This document shows positions 52,526 through 63,270 of a stretch of DNA of 64,000 nucleotides, one piece after another (the stretch's first letter is position 1; each line of letters opens with the position of its first letter). This DNA is from Taxillus chinensis (taxonomy: Eukaryota > Streptophyta > Magnoliopsida > Santalales > Loranthaceae), in contig CM042091.1 of the NCBI GenBank assembly GCA_023512835.1, positions 49,813,158-49,877,157 of the forward strand. The letters run 5' to 3'. The notes below the pieces were generated by a model. It was not told the DNA's origin. It made no database searches and was given only the letters and a program-made list of their open reading frames with translations. A program made the position numbers and the translations under genes.

Positions 52526-54565
52526 TGTTGGAAATATAGGATTTGATGAAGCTGCCAAAATATAGTCTAAGTCTGGAGACTCGAAGAACCGAAGGTCGTA
52601 GGGTCGAAGAGTCGAAATTCGTAGAAGTGAAATTGTCATAGGACGTATTGACAAGAGACTCGTAGACTCGTAGAGTTTGGAGACTCAAGACGAAACAGAT
52701 GTGAGAACATTGCGACTCGTAGATCCAGGGTCGAAGGTCGTAGAGTCATAGTACGAAAAAGAGAGTGTTACTTGTAAGTGTTAATAAGCTCGGAGACTCG
52801 TAGAGTCGAAGAAGTGTTAAGAACAAGAACCAAAGCTAAATGGCTCGTAGACTCATAGACTCGTACGGTCCCCATAAATATGTAAGTCAATTAACGAACT
52901 TAAATGATCACTAGACTCGAAGACTCATAGAGTCGTAGGGAAACCTTCGAACACCGTTAAGAAAATAGGATTCGTAGACTCGTAAATCGAAAGTCGCAGA
53001 GTCGAAGCCTTCGAACAAGATTAAGAAAAATGGACTCGTAGACTCGTAGATTGAAAGTCGTAGAGTCGAGCCGAACACGGTTAAGAAAACCGAACTCGTA
53101 GACTCGTAGGTTGAAGGTCAAAGGGTCGATACTATAAAGACTGTCAAACAAATGAAATCGTAACTCAAGGGCCGTAGAGTCGTAGACTCGTAGACTCAAG
53201 GGACACAATCACTATAGAGAAATTGCCACACTTCCGGACTCGGAGATCAATGACGGGAAGTTGTAGCTAAAGGGTCGTAGTTATACAGGAACTCGGTTAT
53301 GAGCCTCGTGAAAGACTAAGGAAGAAAAGCGAAGTTGAAGACTCATAGAGTCGAAGATTTTCAGATCACTTAGTCAAATATAGTAAACCGAGAGACCCGA
53401 AGATCATAGACCCGCAGAACTAGAGTCGTAGACTCGTAGCTACAATAACAGGTTGAATAGCTGAACTCGAAGAAGTCACTCTAAGCGCCATTCGAAGAGT
53501 CGCAGACTCGTAGAGTCATAGACTCACAGAGTCGTAAACTCACAGAGTCGTAGACTTCAGTTAACAGAGAGACATAAAAGGCTAATCCAACATGACCTCT
53601 AGCCTCGAAGACTCGAAGATGTGAGTCATAGACTCACAGAAACACCATAAAGCCTGAAGCAAAACTTCGCAACTTTCTACAGGTGCTAACTGAAATCTTC
53701 GAGTCACCGAACCTACGAGACATCTACCTCCGAGACAAACTTACAACCCTAAACACAACCACTTAACGATATTGTCAGCTAGGGTTTGTACAAGAAGTCC
53801 GTGCCGTCCCGAGCAGTTGAGCACATTAATGACACATTAATTGCTGCCAACCACCATCCACGAATGAACGGCCAAGATCGATCGCATGCCAAATACGCAG
53901 TATGGGCAACCGATCCGCAAATCAAAGCAAATCAACCCATCCCCCTGACATTCCGCATTTTCGGTGGCGGGAAGTCGGTCTGTCGGAATGGACAACTTGG
54001 CGCACGAGCACTTTAATATTAAAAATACATCTCTCACACACTTAATAACAAAATCAAGAGTTTAACCTCTCTCTCAAAAGAAGGAAACACACAGAATGCA
54101 AGATATTGGTTCGACGGACTTAGTAAAAAATAATCTTTTGCAGAACTAACGAAAACAGTTCAAACACCAGGAGAGAGGGACTAGGAGAGAAATTAAAAAA
54201 GTGTTGTGCGTCGTGTGAGTCAAGAACAAGAGCAATCTGTTTGAGTAATCACGAATCACTTGTTCATCAAAGATCTAGCACTTTCATTAAGTCCTGATCT
54301 TAGTGTTGTTAGTTCTCCACACTCGGATCTATCATAAACCATCTCTTTCATAATCGAGATCCGTTGAGAAAAGAGCATTAACTCTTATCTCGTTTTGTGT
54401 GATAGTTTATTATCACTCACCTTATCCTTATAATACTTCGTCATCTTCTCCATAAATTCCATCAAAGTCATCTGTAGCAGGAATCCAAAACCCAGCTAAT
54501 GGTCTTGGTTCCGCACACGAAGAGAGTCTATTCACCCCCCCTCTAGACTCACTTTGGGACCTACA
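52526..54565 (+). repeat. Sirevirus C 5' LTR
   Basis: It starts TGTTGGAAATATAGG and ends CTTTGGGACCTACA, two bases before the PBS. Its first half (52560-53640) is an array of TCGTAGACTCG and TCGAAGA words. The second half is ordinary LTR sequence with a GATCT-rich stretch and a CACCCCCC end close to that of the composite LTR. The left terminus is inferred from the break in Tekay-2. Confidence 0.8.
52560..53640. repeat. TCGTAGACTCG / TCGAAGA word array in the sirevirus C LTR
   Basis: Hexamers and octamers TCGTAGA, TCGAAGA, GACTCGTAG and AGAGTCG recur every 10-40 bases over a kilobase. A longer-period unit (GACTCGTAGACTCGTA..TCGAAAGTCG..AAGAAAA) is visible at 52970-53110, three times. CpG density is high, which agrees with CpG-rich islands reported in sirevirus LTRs. 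Confidence 0.75.
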
Positions 54566-54567
54566 AT

Positions 54568-54580
54568 TGGTATCGAGCGG
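54568..54580 (+). promoter_or_regulatory. Sirevirus C primer binding site (degenerate)
   Basis: TGGTATCGAGCGG lacks one base relative to TGGTATCAGAGC. Confidence 0.75.
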
Positions 54581-54604
54581 TTCTACAACTCGTAGAGATC
54601 CCTA

Positions 54605-56563
54605 TTGGCCGACATGGATTCCAAAGGTGTAGCTCCGGCTCGCGAGCAAGCTCCAGTTCTGTTGAGGAACTTGAAGCCGGTCATGTTCCAGAGGAAGGAG
54701 CGACTGGAGACCAGGAGCAGGAAGAACCGAGTACCAGCAGCAATAAGAAAGAACAAGAAGACTTCTATGATGTTTTACCTGGCTCATCCTCCCAAGTACC
54801 CATGTGCACACCCGCGCGCTTTTCCAAATGGAAAGCTAGAATGAGAGCACACTTAGATATGCTCGACACCTATCTCTGGGAAACAATAAAGAACAGACCT
54901 TTCACACCAAAGAGTATGTAGAGAGGTCGGCTAATGACGAAAGACCCGGACAGTTGGTCTAAGGTGGAGCATAGGAAAGTAAAGCTCGGCTTCAAGGCAA
55001 AAGCCATACTTTTCTCTGCACTCGATGATGACATGTTCACGGATGTGCAAGATCTTGAGACTGCTAAAGAGGTATGGGACAAACTCTGTCTCATCTATGA
55101 AGGAGATGAGCAAATACAGGACAACAAGATCTCCATGCTCAAGCAAGAGTATGAAGCCTTCAGATGTGAACCGAAGGAGTCATTGGACGATATCTATAAA
55201 CGGTTCACAGGTCTGATTCAATGGATGAAGACTTATAACGTTGAGATCTCTCGAAGGACAAAAATGACAAATTTTCGAGATCTTTACCCTTGAGCCTGGC
55301 TGATAAAGACATCGGCCATCCGTCACTGAAGGAATGGAAGACTTGTGCCTTGGAAGTGTTATATGGGGACCTCAAGACATTTGAAATGCAAAAAGAAGAG
55401 CTTGAGGCATTTGAGAACCCTTCCAAGAAAAAGGAGAAGTCTGTTGCCTTTAAGGCCGTTCTTGAACCACGGGAACCATCTTCGAAGAGGAAGAAGATGA
55501 AGTCGATGAACTTGGCTCAGATAGTGCCTCGAGATGAAGAAGTGGCATTTCGATCAAGAAACTCGCTCAAGAGAAGGGGGAACTACGAAGGAAAGCAAGG
55601 CAGTCTTCCTCATCTTTCTCTAAGGGAAAAGACAAGGACAAGTTGCAATGCTATCACCGCAACAAGCCTGGCCACTTCGTTGCTACTCGTTATAAGTGAA
55701 GAGGGAGAAAAAGGAGGCAAGTGAGCGAGAAGAAGAAGACCAAAGGCTCCTCAAGCGAAAGGATGACAAGAGGAAGGACACTTGTCACTAACAAGTTTAA
55801 CAATGAAACCGAGGAGGAAGAATCATCCGATGAGGAGAAAAAGGAAAAAGGTCTCATCTGCTTCATGGCTGACCATTCACCTCCACTCAAGGTAAGAACT
55901 TATGAACAGCTCTACATTGAATATGAAGATACCTATAGAGCTTTTAAAGAAATAGAAGAACAATTTCTTCCTATGAAAGCTGACAAAGAAAGATACTACT
56001 CTAAACTAGAACGGTTTTCATGTAAATATAGAGACTCTATAGATGATTATGAAAGAACAGAGAGAAGATTAAGAGCTGAAGTGAGTGAGATGAGAAGCAC
56101 ACACGATGATCTTTTGGACAAAGCTGTCCAACTAAAAATGGCTAATAAAGACATCGATAGGCTTGAAAAGGAACTAGCTGAGACTAAAGCAGAACTGGAA
56201 AAGGAAAGACAAATCAGTCAAAAGTGGCAAGATTCTGCTGAAATTGCAGCCCACTTTAGGACCACTCCAGATGTTAAAGGTCTAGCCTTAGGTCTAGGTT
56301 TCTCAGAAGACCAAATAGCCAAGGCCCAGACCTACCCTGTTCAGACCAAGTGTCTTGCTGGCTTTATTCCTGCTGGCAGTGTGCTAGTTGAGTGTGGAAA
56401 AAAGGTACCAATGGCTGTTGCTAGTTCACCCAAACCAGTAACACCCGAACTCAAAGATCTGGGTATTGTTGCATCTCAGGACAGTGATGCAGTAGTTGCT
56501 AAGAAAGAACTGAAAGCTAAACCCTCGGTCAACCTGTCCTCTCGCATCCCAATGCAAGGGTAA
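54605..56563 (+). pseudogene. Sirevirus C gag
   Basis: The first frame begins near the PBS, and the capsid part gives SKWKARM (54826-54845), KLGFKAKAILFSALDDDMF and ETAKEVWDKLCLIYEGDEQI (54980-55110), with LKQEYEAFRCEPKESLDDI. This is the UBN2-type gag of copia elements. A second part (55290-55720) includes a damaged zinc knuckle near 55640-55690. A 280-residue frame (55721-56563) starts with charged residues and forms a probable coiled coil (RLEKELAETKAELEKERQ), followed by AEIAAHFRT also found in the composite. Frameshifts lie near 54840, 55290 and 55570. Confidence 0.8.
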
Positions 56564-57194
56564 GGGTGTAGCTATCTCAGAGACAAAACCAAGTAGACAC
56601 ACTACCGCATTTGAGACCGGTTCATCTAGTAAGGCCGCTGCCTTCCAGCCTAAGTTTGTCTCGATGGAGGAGCTAAGAACGGTCTAGGATATGTGAGAAA
56701 ACCTAGGAAACCTCTTAACACTCCAGCAAAACCCTTGAGACGAGTGTTCAACCCAAACCTATCACATGCCCCATCTCTTGTGAAGTTGGATACCTCTCCT
56801 ATCGGTGCGCCTTCTACCCTGAGTATCTTAAAAAGGAGATTGCCTTAGAAATCAGGGTAAACCTTAAACGACTGAATTTCTCTAAAAATCTGCAGTGCCA
56901 TAACAACTCTAATAGGAAGAAACATAACCGCACACACAAGCTACCCATTCAAAAGACTTTAAGACCAAGCCTGTGAAGAAAACCGACAAACCTGTGCCTG
57001 ATAAAGTCGCTAAAGACAACAATAAGGAAGAAAACCGTCTTTGAAGCTCTAAAGATTAACCCTGCTAATAAATCTAATGAAGGATCTCCAAAGTTAGCAT
57101 GGAAAGTTAAATCGGTCCCTTCTTATTGGAAACCTAAACTGTCAGCAGCAGCTTTCACTTACTCAAAGCCCAATCTTAATTGGGCCCCCAAGAC
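56564..57194 (+). pseudogene. Sirevirus C gag-protease linker
   Basis: Short broken frames continue from the gag end. They are Lys/Pro-rich; near 56780-56820 is a VGYLSYRCAFY-type segment and near 57110-57190 a segment resembling WKVKSVPSYWKPKLS and NLNWAPKT, which leads into the protease. A second CCHC motif like that of the composite is not intact. Confidence 0.5.
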
Positions 57195-58260
57195 TTAGTT
57201 GCTCATTGTGCAGGAACAGGTACCTGAAGCTGAAAGCAGCCACCGGAAACAAAAGATCAATTCCAGCCAGTGGTATCTTGATAGTGCATGTTCTGTGCAC
57301 ATGACAGATGATGCGTCTCTATTAAGTGAGGTAAGGGAGGTTACGACTTCATCTGTCACATTCGGGGACAACAAAAAGGGTAAGATTGTTGATAAGGGTA
57401 CTCTCTCTAATGGTTCTGTGTCCATTCAGAATGTATCTGTTGTTCAAGGTCTTAAACATAACTTGTTGAGCATAAGTCAATTGTGTGACAAGGGTTATGA
57501 AGTTTTGTTCACTAAACACACCTGCACAGTTATGGACCCTGTCTCCAAAGAGGTGAAACTAAATGGGCATAGACAAGGTAATGTCTACAAGTTGGTCTTT
57601 GGTAATGCTCAATCTGATGAACCAATTTGTTTTCTGTCCAAAGCTTCACCTGACATTAGTTGGTTGTGGCATAAGAGATTTGGCCATTTAAACTTCAAGA
57701 CTATGTCTAAACTGGCATCTCTGGACTTGGTTGAGGGCTTACCCAAGCATGTTTATGAGAAAGAACACCCGTGTAGGGATTGTCACTGGGTAAGCAGGTT
57801 AAACATTCTTTTAAGAGTATAGATAAAACCTCAATTACCAAGAACTCCACAACAAAATGGAGTAGCTGAAAGAAAGAATCGAACATTAGTTGAAGCGGCT
57901 AGAACCATGTTGTGAAGCTCGGTTCCCAAAATCCCTATGGGCTCAAGTGTTGCCACTGCTTGTTATGTACAAAATAGAACTCTAATTAACAAATAAGCCA
58001 TGAAAACACCCTATGAGTTATGGAAGGGAAGGAGACCAAACATTGGTCACCTAAGGATCTTCGGGTGTACTTGCTACATTCTGAACAATGGCAAGGATTA
58101 CTTGTACAAGTTTGATGCCAAATCAGATGATGGATACCTTGTTGGATATTCCATGACTAGAAACGCTTATCGTGTATTTAATAGAAGGACCAAAGTTGTT
58201 GAAGAGTCTATTCATGTTTCTTTTGATGAGACAAACCATGGAATGTAGAAAGGAGACCCA
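57195..58260 (+). pseudogene. Sirevirus C protease and integrase, core deleted
   Basis: The protease motif reads WYLDSACSVHMT (57270-57306), with DSA instead of the usual DSG. FGDNKKGKI and LKHNLLSISQLCDKGYEV follow. The pre-integrase zinc region has WLWHKRFGHLNFKTMSKL and HPCRDCHW. The frame stops at 57822, and the text resumes with QQNGVAERKNRTLVEAA (57850-57900), so about 100 codons of the catalytic core, including the first two Asp residues, are missing. The end part (58000-58248) has MKTPYELWKGRRPN, LRIFGCTCYILN and VVEESIHVSFDE. Confidence 0.82.
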
Positions 58261-60174
58261 AATGTAAATGAAGTGCAGGACATTGTTATTGTAGAAGACC
58301 AAGAAAGAGATAATCCCACTACAACGAAACATTGGAAGATGCACCTGAACCTCGATGAACACAGAGCTGAACCGATTCTTCGAGGAACCAAGTCAAAAAT
58401 CAGCGAGAAAACCATGACTCTAACATTCAACCTGTTCGGACTCGCCACCTATACCAGCCCAAGAACCCTGACATTGAGCAATTGGGCATTCATCATGAAG
58501 AAAGAGAAGACCTTCCAAAGACAAGAAGAAGGTTAAAGGACCACCCTTCGAGCTGATAATTGGAGATCCAGCCGCACGAGTTAAAACAAGAGCCGCCACA
58601 CTTCATGAAAATCAGATATGTGCTTCCTATCACAAGTGGAGCCAAAATCGGTTGACGATGCGGTTTAGGATCACCATTGGATTGATGCAATGCAAGAAGA
58701 ATTAAATCAGTTCAAAAGACAGAGAGTATGGGAGTTGGTCAACAGGCCCAAATCACACCAAGTCATTGGCGTGAAATGGACTTTCGAAACAAACTTGATG
58801 CTGATGGTGTTGTGATCGAAACAAGGCCAGACTGGTTGCAAAAGGATACGAGACAAGAAGAAGGAATCGACTATGATGAAACCTTTGCACCAGTTGCTAG
58901 ACCGGAGGCCATTCACATGTTCTTAGCCTATGCAGCATTCAAGGACTTCAAAGTTTATCAGATGGATGTCAAGAGTGCTTTCTTGAATGGAAACCTCCAA
59001 GAAGAAGTCTATGTTGAACAACCTCCCGGATTTCTAGAGCCAAACCAAGAGCACAAGGTATACAAACTGAAAAAGGCTCTTTATGGACTAAAACAAGCTC
59101 CCAGAGCGTGGTATGAAACATTGTCAGAGTTTCTGATCAAAAATAAATTCAGAAAAGGTAAAATTGACCCCACACTGTTTCTCAAGGAAAGAAAAGGATC
59201 ACCCTTCATAGTCCAAATCTATGTGGATGACATCATATTCAGATCAAGGGACAAAAAGCAATGTGAAGACTTCTCTCATCTAATGAAAAGTCAATATGAA
59301 ATGAGTATGATGGGAGAACTCTCATTCTTCCTTGGATTGGAGGTCAAGCGTTAGAGGATGGGATCTTTATCAGTCAAACTAAATATACAAAGGAGATTCT
59401 GAAGAAGTTTAAGATGACTGATGTGACACACATGAAGACTCCCATTCCTACAAACGCCAAACTGGATATGGATGAAGCAGGAAAGGAGGTGGATATCTCA
59501 GAATACAGAAGCATGATTGGATCCTTGTTGTATCTGACAGCAAGCAGACCTAACATAATGTTTGCAACATGTATCTATGCCAGGATACCAAGCTAATCCC
59601 AAGGAATCCCACTTGTCACATGTCAAGAGGATCATGCGGTATCTGAAGGGAACTGAAAATTTGGGACTATGGTATCCAAAAGAGTCTGATTTTAAACTGA
59701 GAGGATATTCGGATGCGGACTTTGCCGGATGCAGGATTGATAGAAAGAGCACAAGCGGAACATGCCAACTTTTAGGCAACAGACTTGTATCCTGGTTTAG
59801 CAAGAAACAATTCGGTCTCAACCTCCACAATTGAAGTGAATATATTCTTCGCAGAAGTCTGTTGTGCTCAATTGCTTTGGATGGCCAGTCAACTATCAGA
59901 TTATGGGTTTGACCTGAAGGCCGTACCTCTGTATTGTGACAATACAAGTGCCATTGCAATTTCCAACAATCCTGTTATGCATCCCAAAACCAAGCACATT
60001 GAGGTCAGACATCACTTCATACGTGATCATGTGCTAAAGAAAGACATTTCCCTGGAGTATATATCCACTGATGACCAGCTTGCCGACATATTCACCAAAC
60101 CACTGCAAGAAGCCAGGTTCAATGAACTTCTGACAAAACTTGGCATGCTAGATTTAAATTCAAAAGTCTCATAG
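58261..60174 (+). pseudogene. Sirevirus C reverse transcriptase and RNase H
   Basis: After a linker, RT starts near 58640 ([18 protein letters not shown]) and has VIGVKW.F and [51 protein letters not shown] and catalytic YVDDIIFRS (59218-59244). A stop lies at 59354. The thumb follows (59414-59596), then RNase H at 59562-60174: YSDADFAGCRIDRKSTSG, CAQLLWMASQLSDYGFD, YCDNTSAIAISNNPVMHPK, IEVRHHFIRDHVLKKDISL and DIFTKPLQEARFNELLTKLG. A frameshift near 59810 damages the STAEAEY box. It covers the RT point where the composite is broken and is continuous there. Confidence 0.88.
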
Positions 60175-61820
60175 CATGTCTTGTGTTTCATTTTAACCTA
60201 ACTACCTATGCATGAACATAAGTATGTCACTTGTCCATAACTGTTTATATCTCCATGAAAATTAGTAATGACTAAGTGTGATTCATGCATATCTCTGCGT
60301 GAAAGTGAGAAATCACATGGATGAAACTTGCCACCTCTGAACCTGGTTCAAGTCTTTTGTGCAACCTGTCATGAACCCTCAAGTCTTGAGTGAACTAAGT
60401 GCAATTCCCTTTATGTTTAACTCGAAGATATTCCCACTACTTGTTATTTTATTGAGTGAATATCACCTGTGCGGTATTGCATTCATTAACTAGCAGGAAC
60501 CGTTGTATCTCATGGTACTTGTTGGCTTGCACGGAAAGGATCCTCAATGATTTAATGCTCAAAGGATGACCGAGACTATAGTATTTGAGAATCATAAAAC
60601 AAAAAAAAGGCCTATTACTTAAGAAGAGCCACTACCTTTCACTAGAAAAAGGCAAGGTAAAAAAGGCAAAAGCTAGACAATAGATTGACCGCCTATCTTA
60701 GGGGGGAGTCCTCACTATTCTCCCGGTTGTGTCTCTATTAGAGTAATACCTGGAGGTAAAATTGTATGATCATGTGATTCAAAAAGAGATTGCGTTGAGC
60801 TCTGTCCTTGTAAAAAGGCTCATGAATAAGCGCTGAAAATTAGTGCTCTACAAAAGCAAAGAGACAACTCACGCAGACAATCTGAATGATCAATCTCCAA
60901 ACTCTACCTATCTTGTGTTGTAAATTAGACAAGGATAGAGTGTGTGTTTTGATTCTCAATAGGGCCATCTTGTCTCTCAAGTCATCTGTCTTTGAACCGA
61001 AAATCATTGTTGGATCAGGGTTGTGGTAAGATTCGGTTGACCATAAGTTTACCAAACGGTGTAATTCTAGTTCCTGAATCAAACTCACATGCTGATCCGA
61101 GAGTGAGAGGGTGAGGTCTCCGCTGAGTGAGTTTTGCTAAATATGTGAGGAGACTCGGAATTCATTACTTGGTTGTTACAATTGATAAATCATGGTTTAC
61201 CTGGTTGCTATGTTAACATCGTGATCATTCTCACGCATAAGATGCGGTGTGATGAAGTACTTAATCATTTCTAAGGTAATTAGAGAGTTGAATAGTAGTA
61301 AGGCAGTAGCCATACATGTAAACCAGGTACTAGGGATGAAAGAAATCAAATTCGAATATGTAATTTCAATTCCACCAACAACACTATTCATTATGAATAT
61401 TATTATGTGAATTGTCATATGCTTTTCATGTGTGTTGTTGAGTGTTGAAAAAGTCCAGGAGAAATCCACCGCTCGCTGAATTCGCGATCGACCTCGAAGC
61501 ATCTGCATCGAAGAACTACGGGATCGAAGGCCGCCGCTCGAAGCTTTGAGGGTCGTAGCCTCGAAGCATCCAGCTTCGTAGAAGTTCTTGTCCAAAGGAT
61601 CGAAGCGAGATGAAGTCGACATTTACTATTCAAGCCTCGCAGACACGTCACCGTGCACTTAAAATGGAAGCTACACCGACTTAAGGGGTGACGTGGACTC
61701 ATTGCTTGAATATCCCAATAGGTGGATCCGGATGACAAAAAGGGCGGGTCGAGAAAAGAACGCGGACCATGAAAACGAACCGATAGAGTGAGTGACTTCT
61801 ACGATACACTTCTCAACTCA
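60175..61820 (+). other. Sirevirus C spacer between pol and third ORF
   Basis: No coding domain is visible. A polypurine stretch, CTTAGGGGGGAGTCC (60697-60711), resembles the repeated polypurine tracts of sireviruses. A block of TCGAAG and TCGTAG words (61475-61600), the same words as in the LTR array, precedes the TATA box at 61821. Confidence 0.6.
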
Positions 61821-61888
61821 TATATAAGTCATCGATAGAGACGGAGCTCAAAGGTATGTTCGTCGTTTTCAAACTCGAATCCTAACCC

Positions 61889-61919
<31 letters not shown>

Positions 61920-62027
61920 TCGACTCTGTCTCTTTCTCTCCTTCTCTCTCCCTTGTCCACCTTCGAACCTTACAATCTCTCTCTACAAGTGTCTCTTTCT
62001 CTTTCTCTCTCTCTCTCTACAAACTCA
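61821..62027 (+). promoter_or_regulatory. Internal promoter-like TATA and CT-rich leader of the third ORF
   Basis: TATATAAG lies at 61821-61828. It is followed by a pyrimidine-rich leader with CTCTCTCT runs (61891-61920, 61937-62016) and an ATG at 62028. The spacing from TATA to ATG is about 200 bp. LTR-type TCGAAG words are 220-350 bp upstream of the TATA. Promoter activity is inferred. Confidence 0.55.
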
Positions 62028-62474
62028 ATGGCAGGACCAAGCTCATCGATGGCCGACGACCTACGCAACATCGTCCCGGGATTCATCGTAGACTGGGAAG
62101 CCATAGGTGACGCCAAAGTCAGCTGGCTGGACGAATTCAAAAATCGCCTCGAAGAAACCGGTATTGCACCTGTCTGCTCAGGGATGCAAGACTTGCTGAT
62201 AGAAGATGTCACGGAATTTTACCAGACCATGGTACTCTCTGGAGACGACCTTATGGGAGCTGTACATGGAATGGAGATTCGCATCTCTGCAGACATAATC
62301 CGAGATGCACTTCAACTCCCAAAAGGTACCTTTGATCCTCTTCCTAGTCTTTCTAGAGAGGAGTGTAAGTCTTTTCCTGGGTACTCTAATCCCGGAAAGC
62401 AAGGCCGGGGAGCCCTTGTTGTGCCCCATTTTGACAGGGTTACATCGCAACCGTACTTGGCGAAGGACCACTAA
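62028..62474 (+). pseudogene. Sirevirus C third (env-like) ORF, truncated
   Basis: The frame from MAGPSSSMADDLRN runs 149 codons. It contains GFIVDWEAIG, DLLIEDVTEFYQTM and VHGMEIRISADIIRDALQLP. These match the third ORF of the composite (GHLVDWN, DLLIDDIIEYYQRI, VRGESITITPAVLCLLSHLP). The Athila third ORF shares the FY..V.G..I.I..D.I...LP pattern. The ORF then departs into unrelated sequence and stops at 62474. Compared with 2.4 kb in the composite, most of the gene is missing. Function is unknown. It has no visible signal peptide. Confidence 0.7.
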
Positions 62475-63270
62475 GTGATAGAGGATGACATTCGGAGAAC
62501 AACGCACTTGACCACACTTGATTCCGAGGAGAAATGAAATGGTTATGACAAAAGTACCAAGTTGAATTGGACAACTGGTGGGCAGCACGCTATTTTATTA
62601 ATAACTTCTTGATACTTGTCGTAATCCAACAAAGTCAATTGCATTGATTAGATAACATCTTTATCTATCATTTGCAATTGGTTTGAGAATATTCTGGGTT
62701 GTATTCAATTAGTTATGATTTTTCAAAATTGGCAACCAAACCTTGTACAAATTTGGGGGAGACAGCCAGTGTGCAGCGCACTATTTTGCCAATAACTTTC
62801 TCAATACTTATTGGATCTGAATAAAGTCAATTGAATTAATTATACAACATCTTTATCTATCATCTCCAACTGGTTTGAGGGTAATCCGAGTTCTGTGCAA
62901 TTAACTATGAATTTTTGAATCGGACGGGAAGAATGCTCACTTTATCATGTACCTCTATGTAGTATTTCCCATTTTCTCCTAAATGGATGATCCTTTTGGA
63001 GTGATTCCACCTTCAGAAGATAGATAACATAATTTCGAGCAAAACAAGACCAATTTGGCCCTAATCCAAGCTCTGTGGAGAAAGTTATGAATTTTTGAAG
63101 TTTCTCTATAAATCTGTCAATTTTCCACGAATTTTGGTTCTTCATATGCATGTTTGTCCCACATTGCCGGTTTTGCTTCTATTTCGCCCGGTATATATAT
63201 ACAAAGACACTCTCCTTACATAGCAAGTGAGAACAAGAGAGGCCTAAGGAATCCCAAGTAGAGGCGCCAC
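62475..63270 (+). other. Unassigned retroelement-like sequence with a 150-bp duplication
   Basis: Segments 62577-62725 and 62770-62920 are diverged direct copies: each has GCAGC.C.CTATTTT, AACATCTTTATCTATCAT and AACTGGTTTGAG-type phrases. Between them is CAAATTTGGGGGAGACAG (62748-62765), a polypurine tract. A partial third copy is near 63050-63100. A TATA box ATATATATAC (63191-63200) follows. The pattern suggests the 3' UTR and LTR of another element that replaced the end of sirevirus C. Confidence 0.5.

Larger units (their letters stand above)
52526..62474 (+). mobile_element. Sirevirus C (copia), 3' end missing
   Basis: A 2.04-kb 5' LTR, PBS, gag, protease, integrase, RT, RNase H and the start of a third ORF follow in order on the plus strand. 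The third ORF ends abruptly near 62474 and no matching 3' LTR is seen in the window. It is inserted in the Tekay-2 5' LTR after CATAA (52521-52525). Its pol proteins are close to those of the permuted composite, but its LTR is a different sequence. Confidence 0.85.

Noticed and set aside
52560..53640. Possible CRISPR-like array
   Set aside because: Repeats are short, degenerate and irregularly spaced with no constant repeat-spacer period, and the context is a plant LTR.
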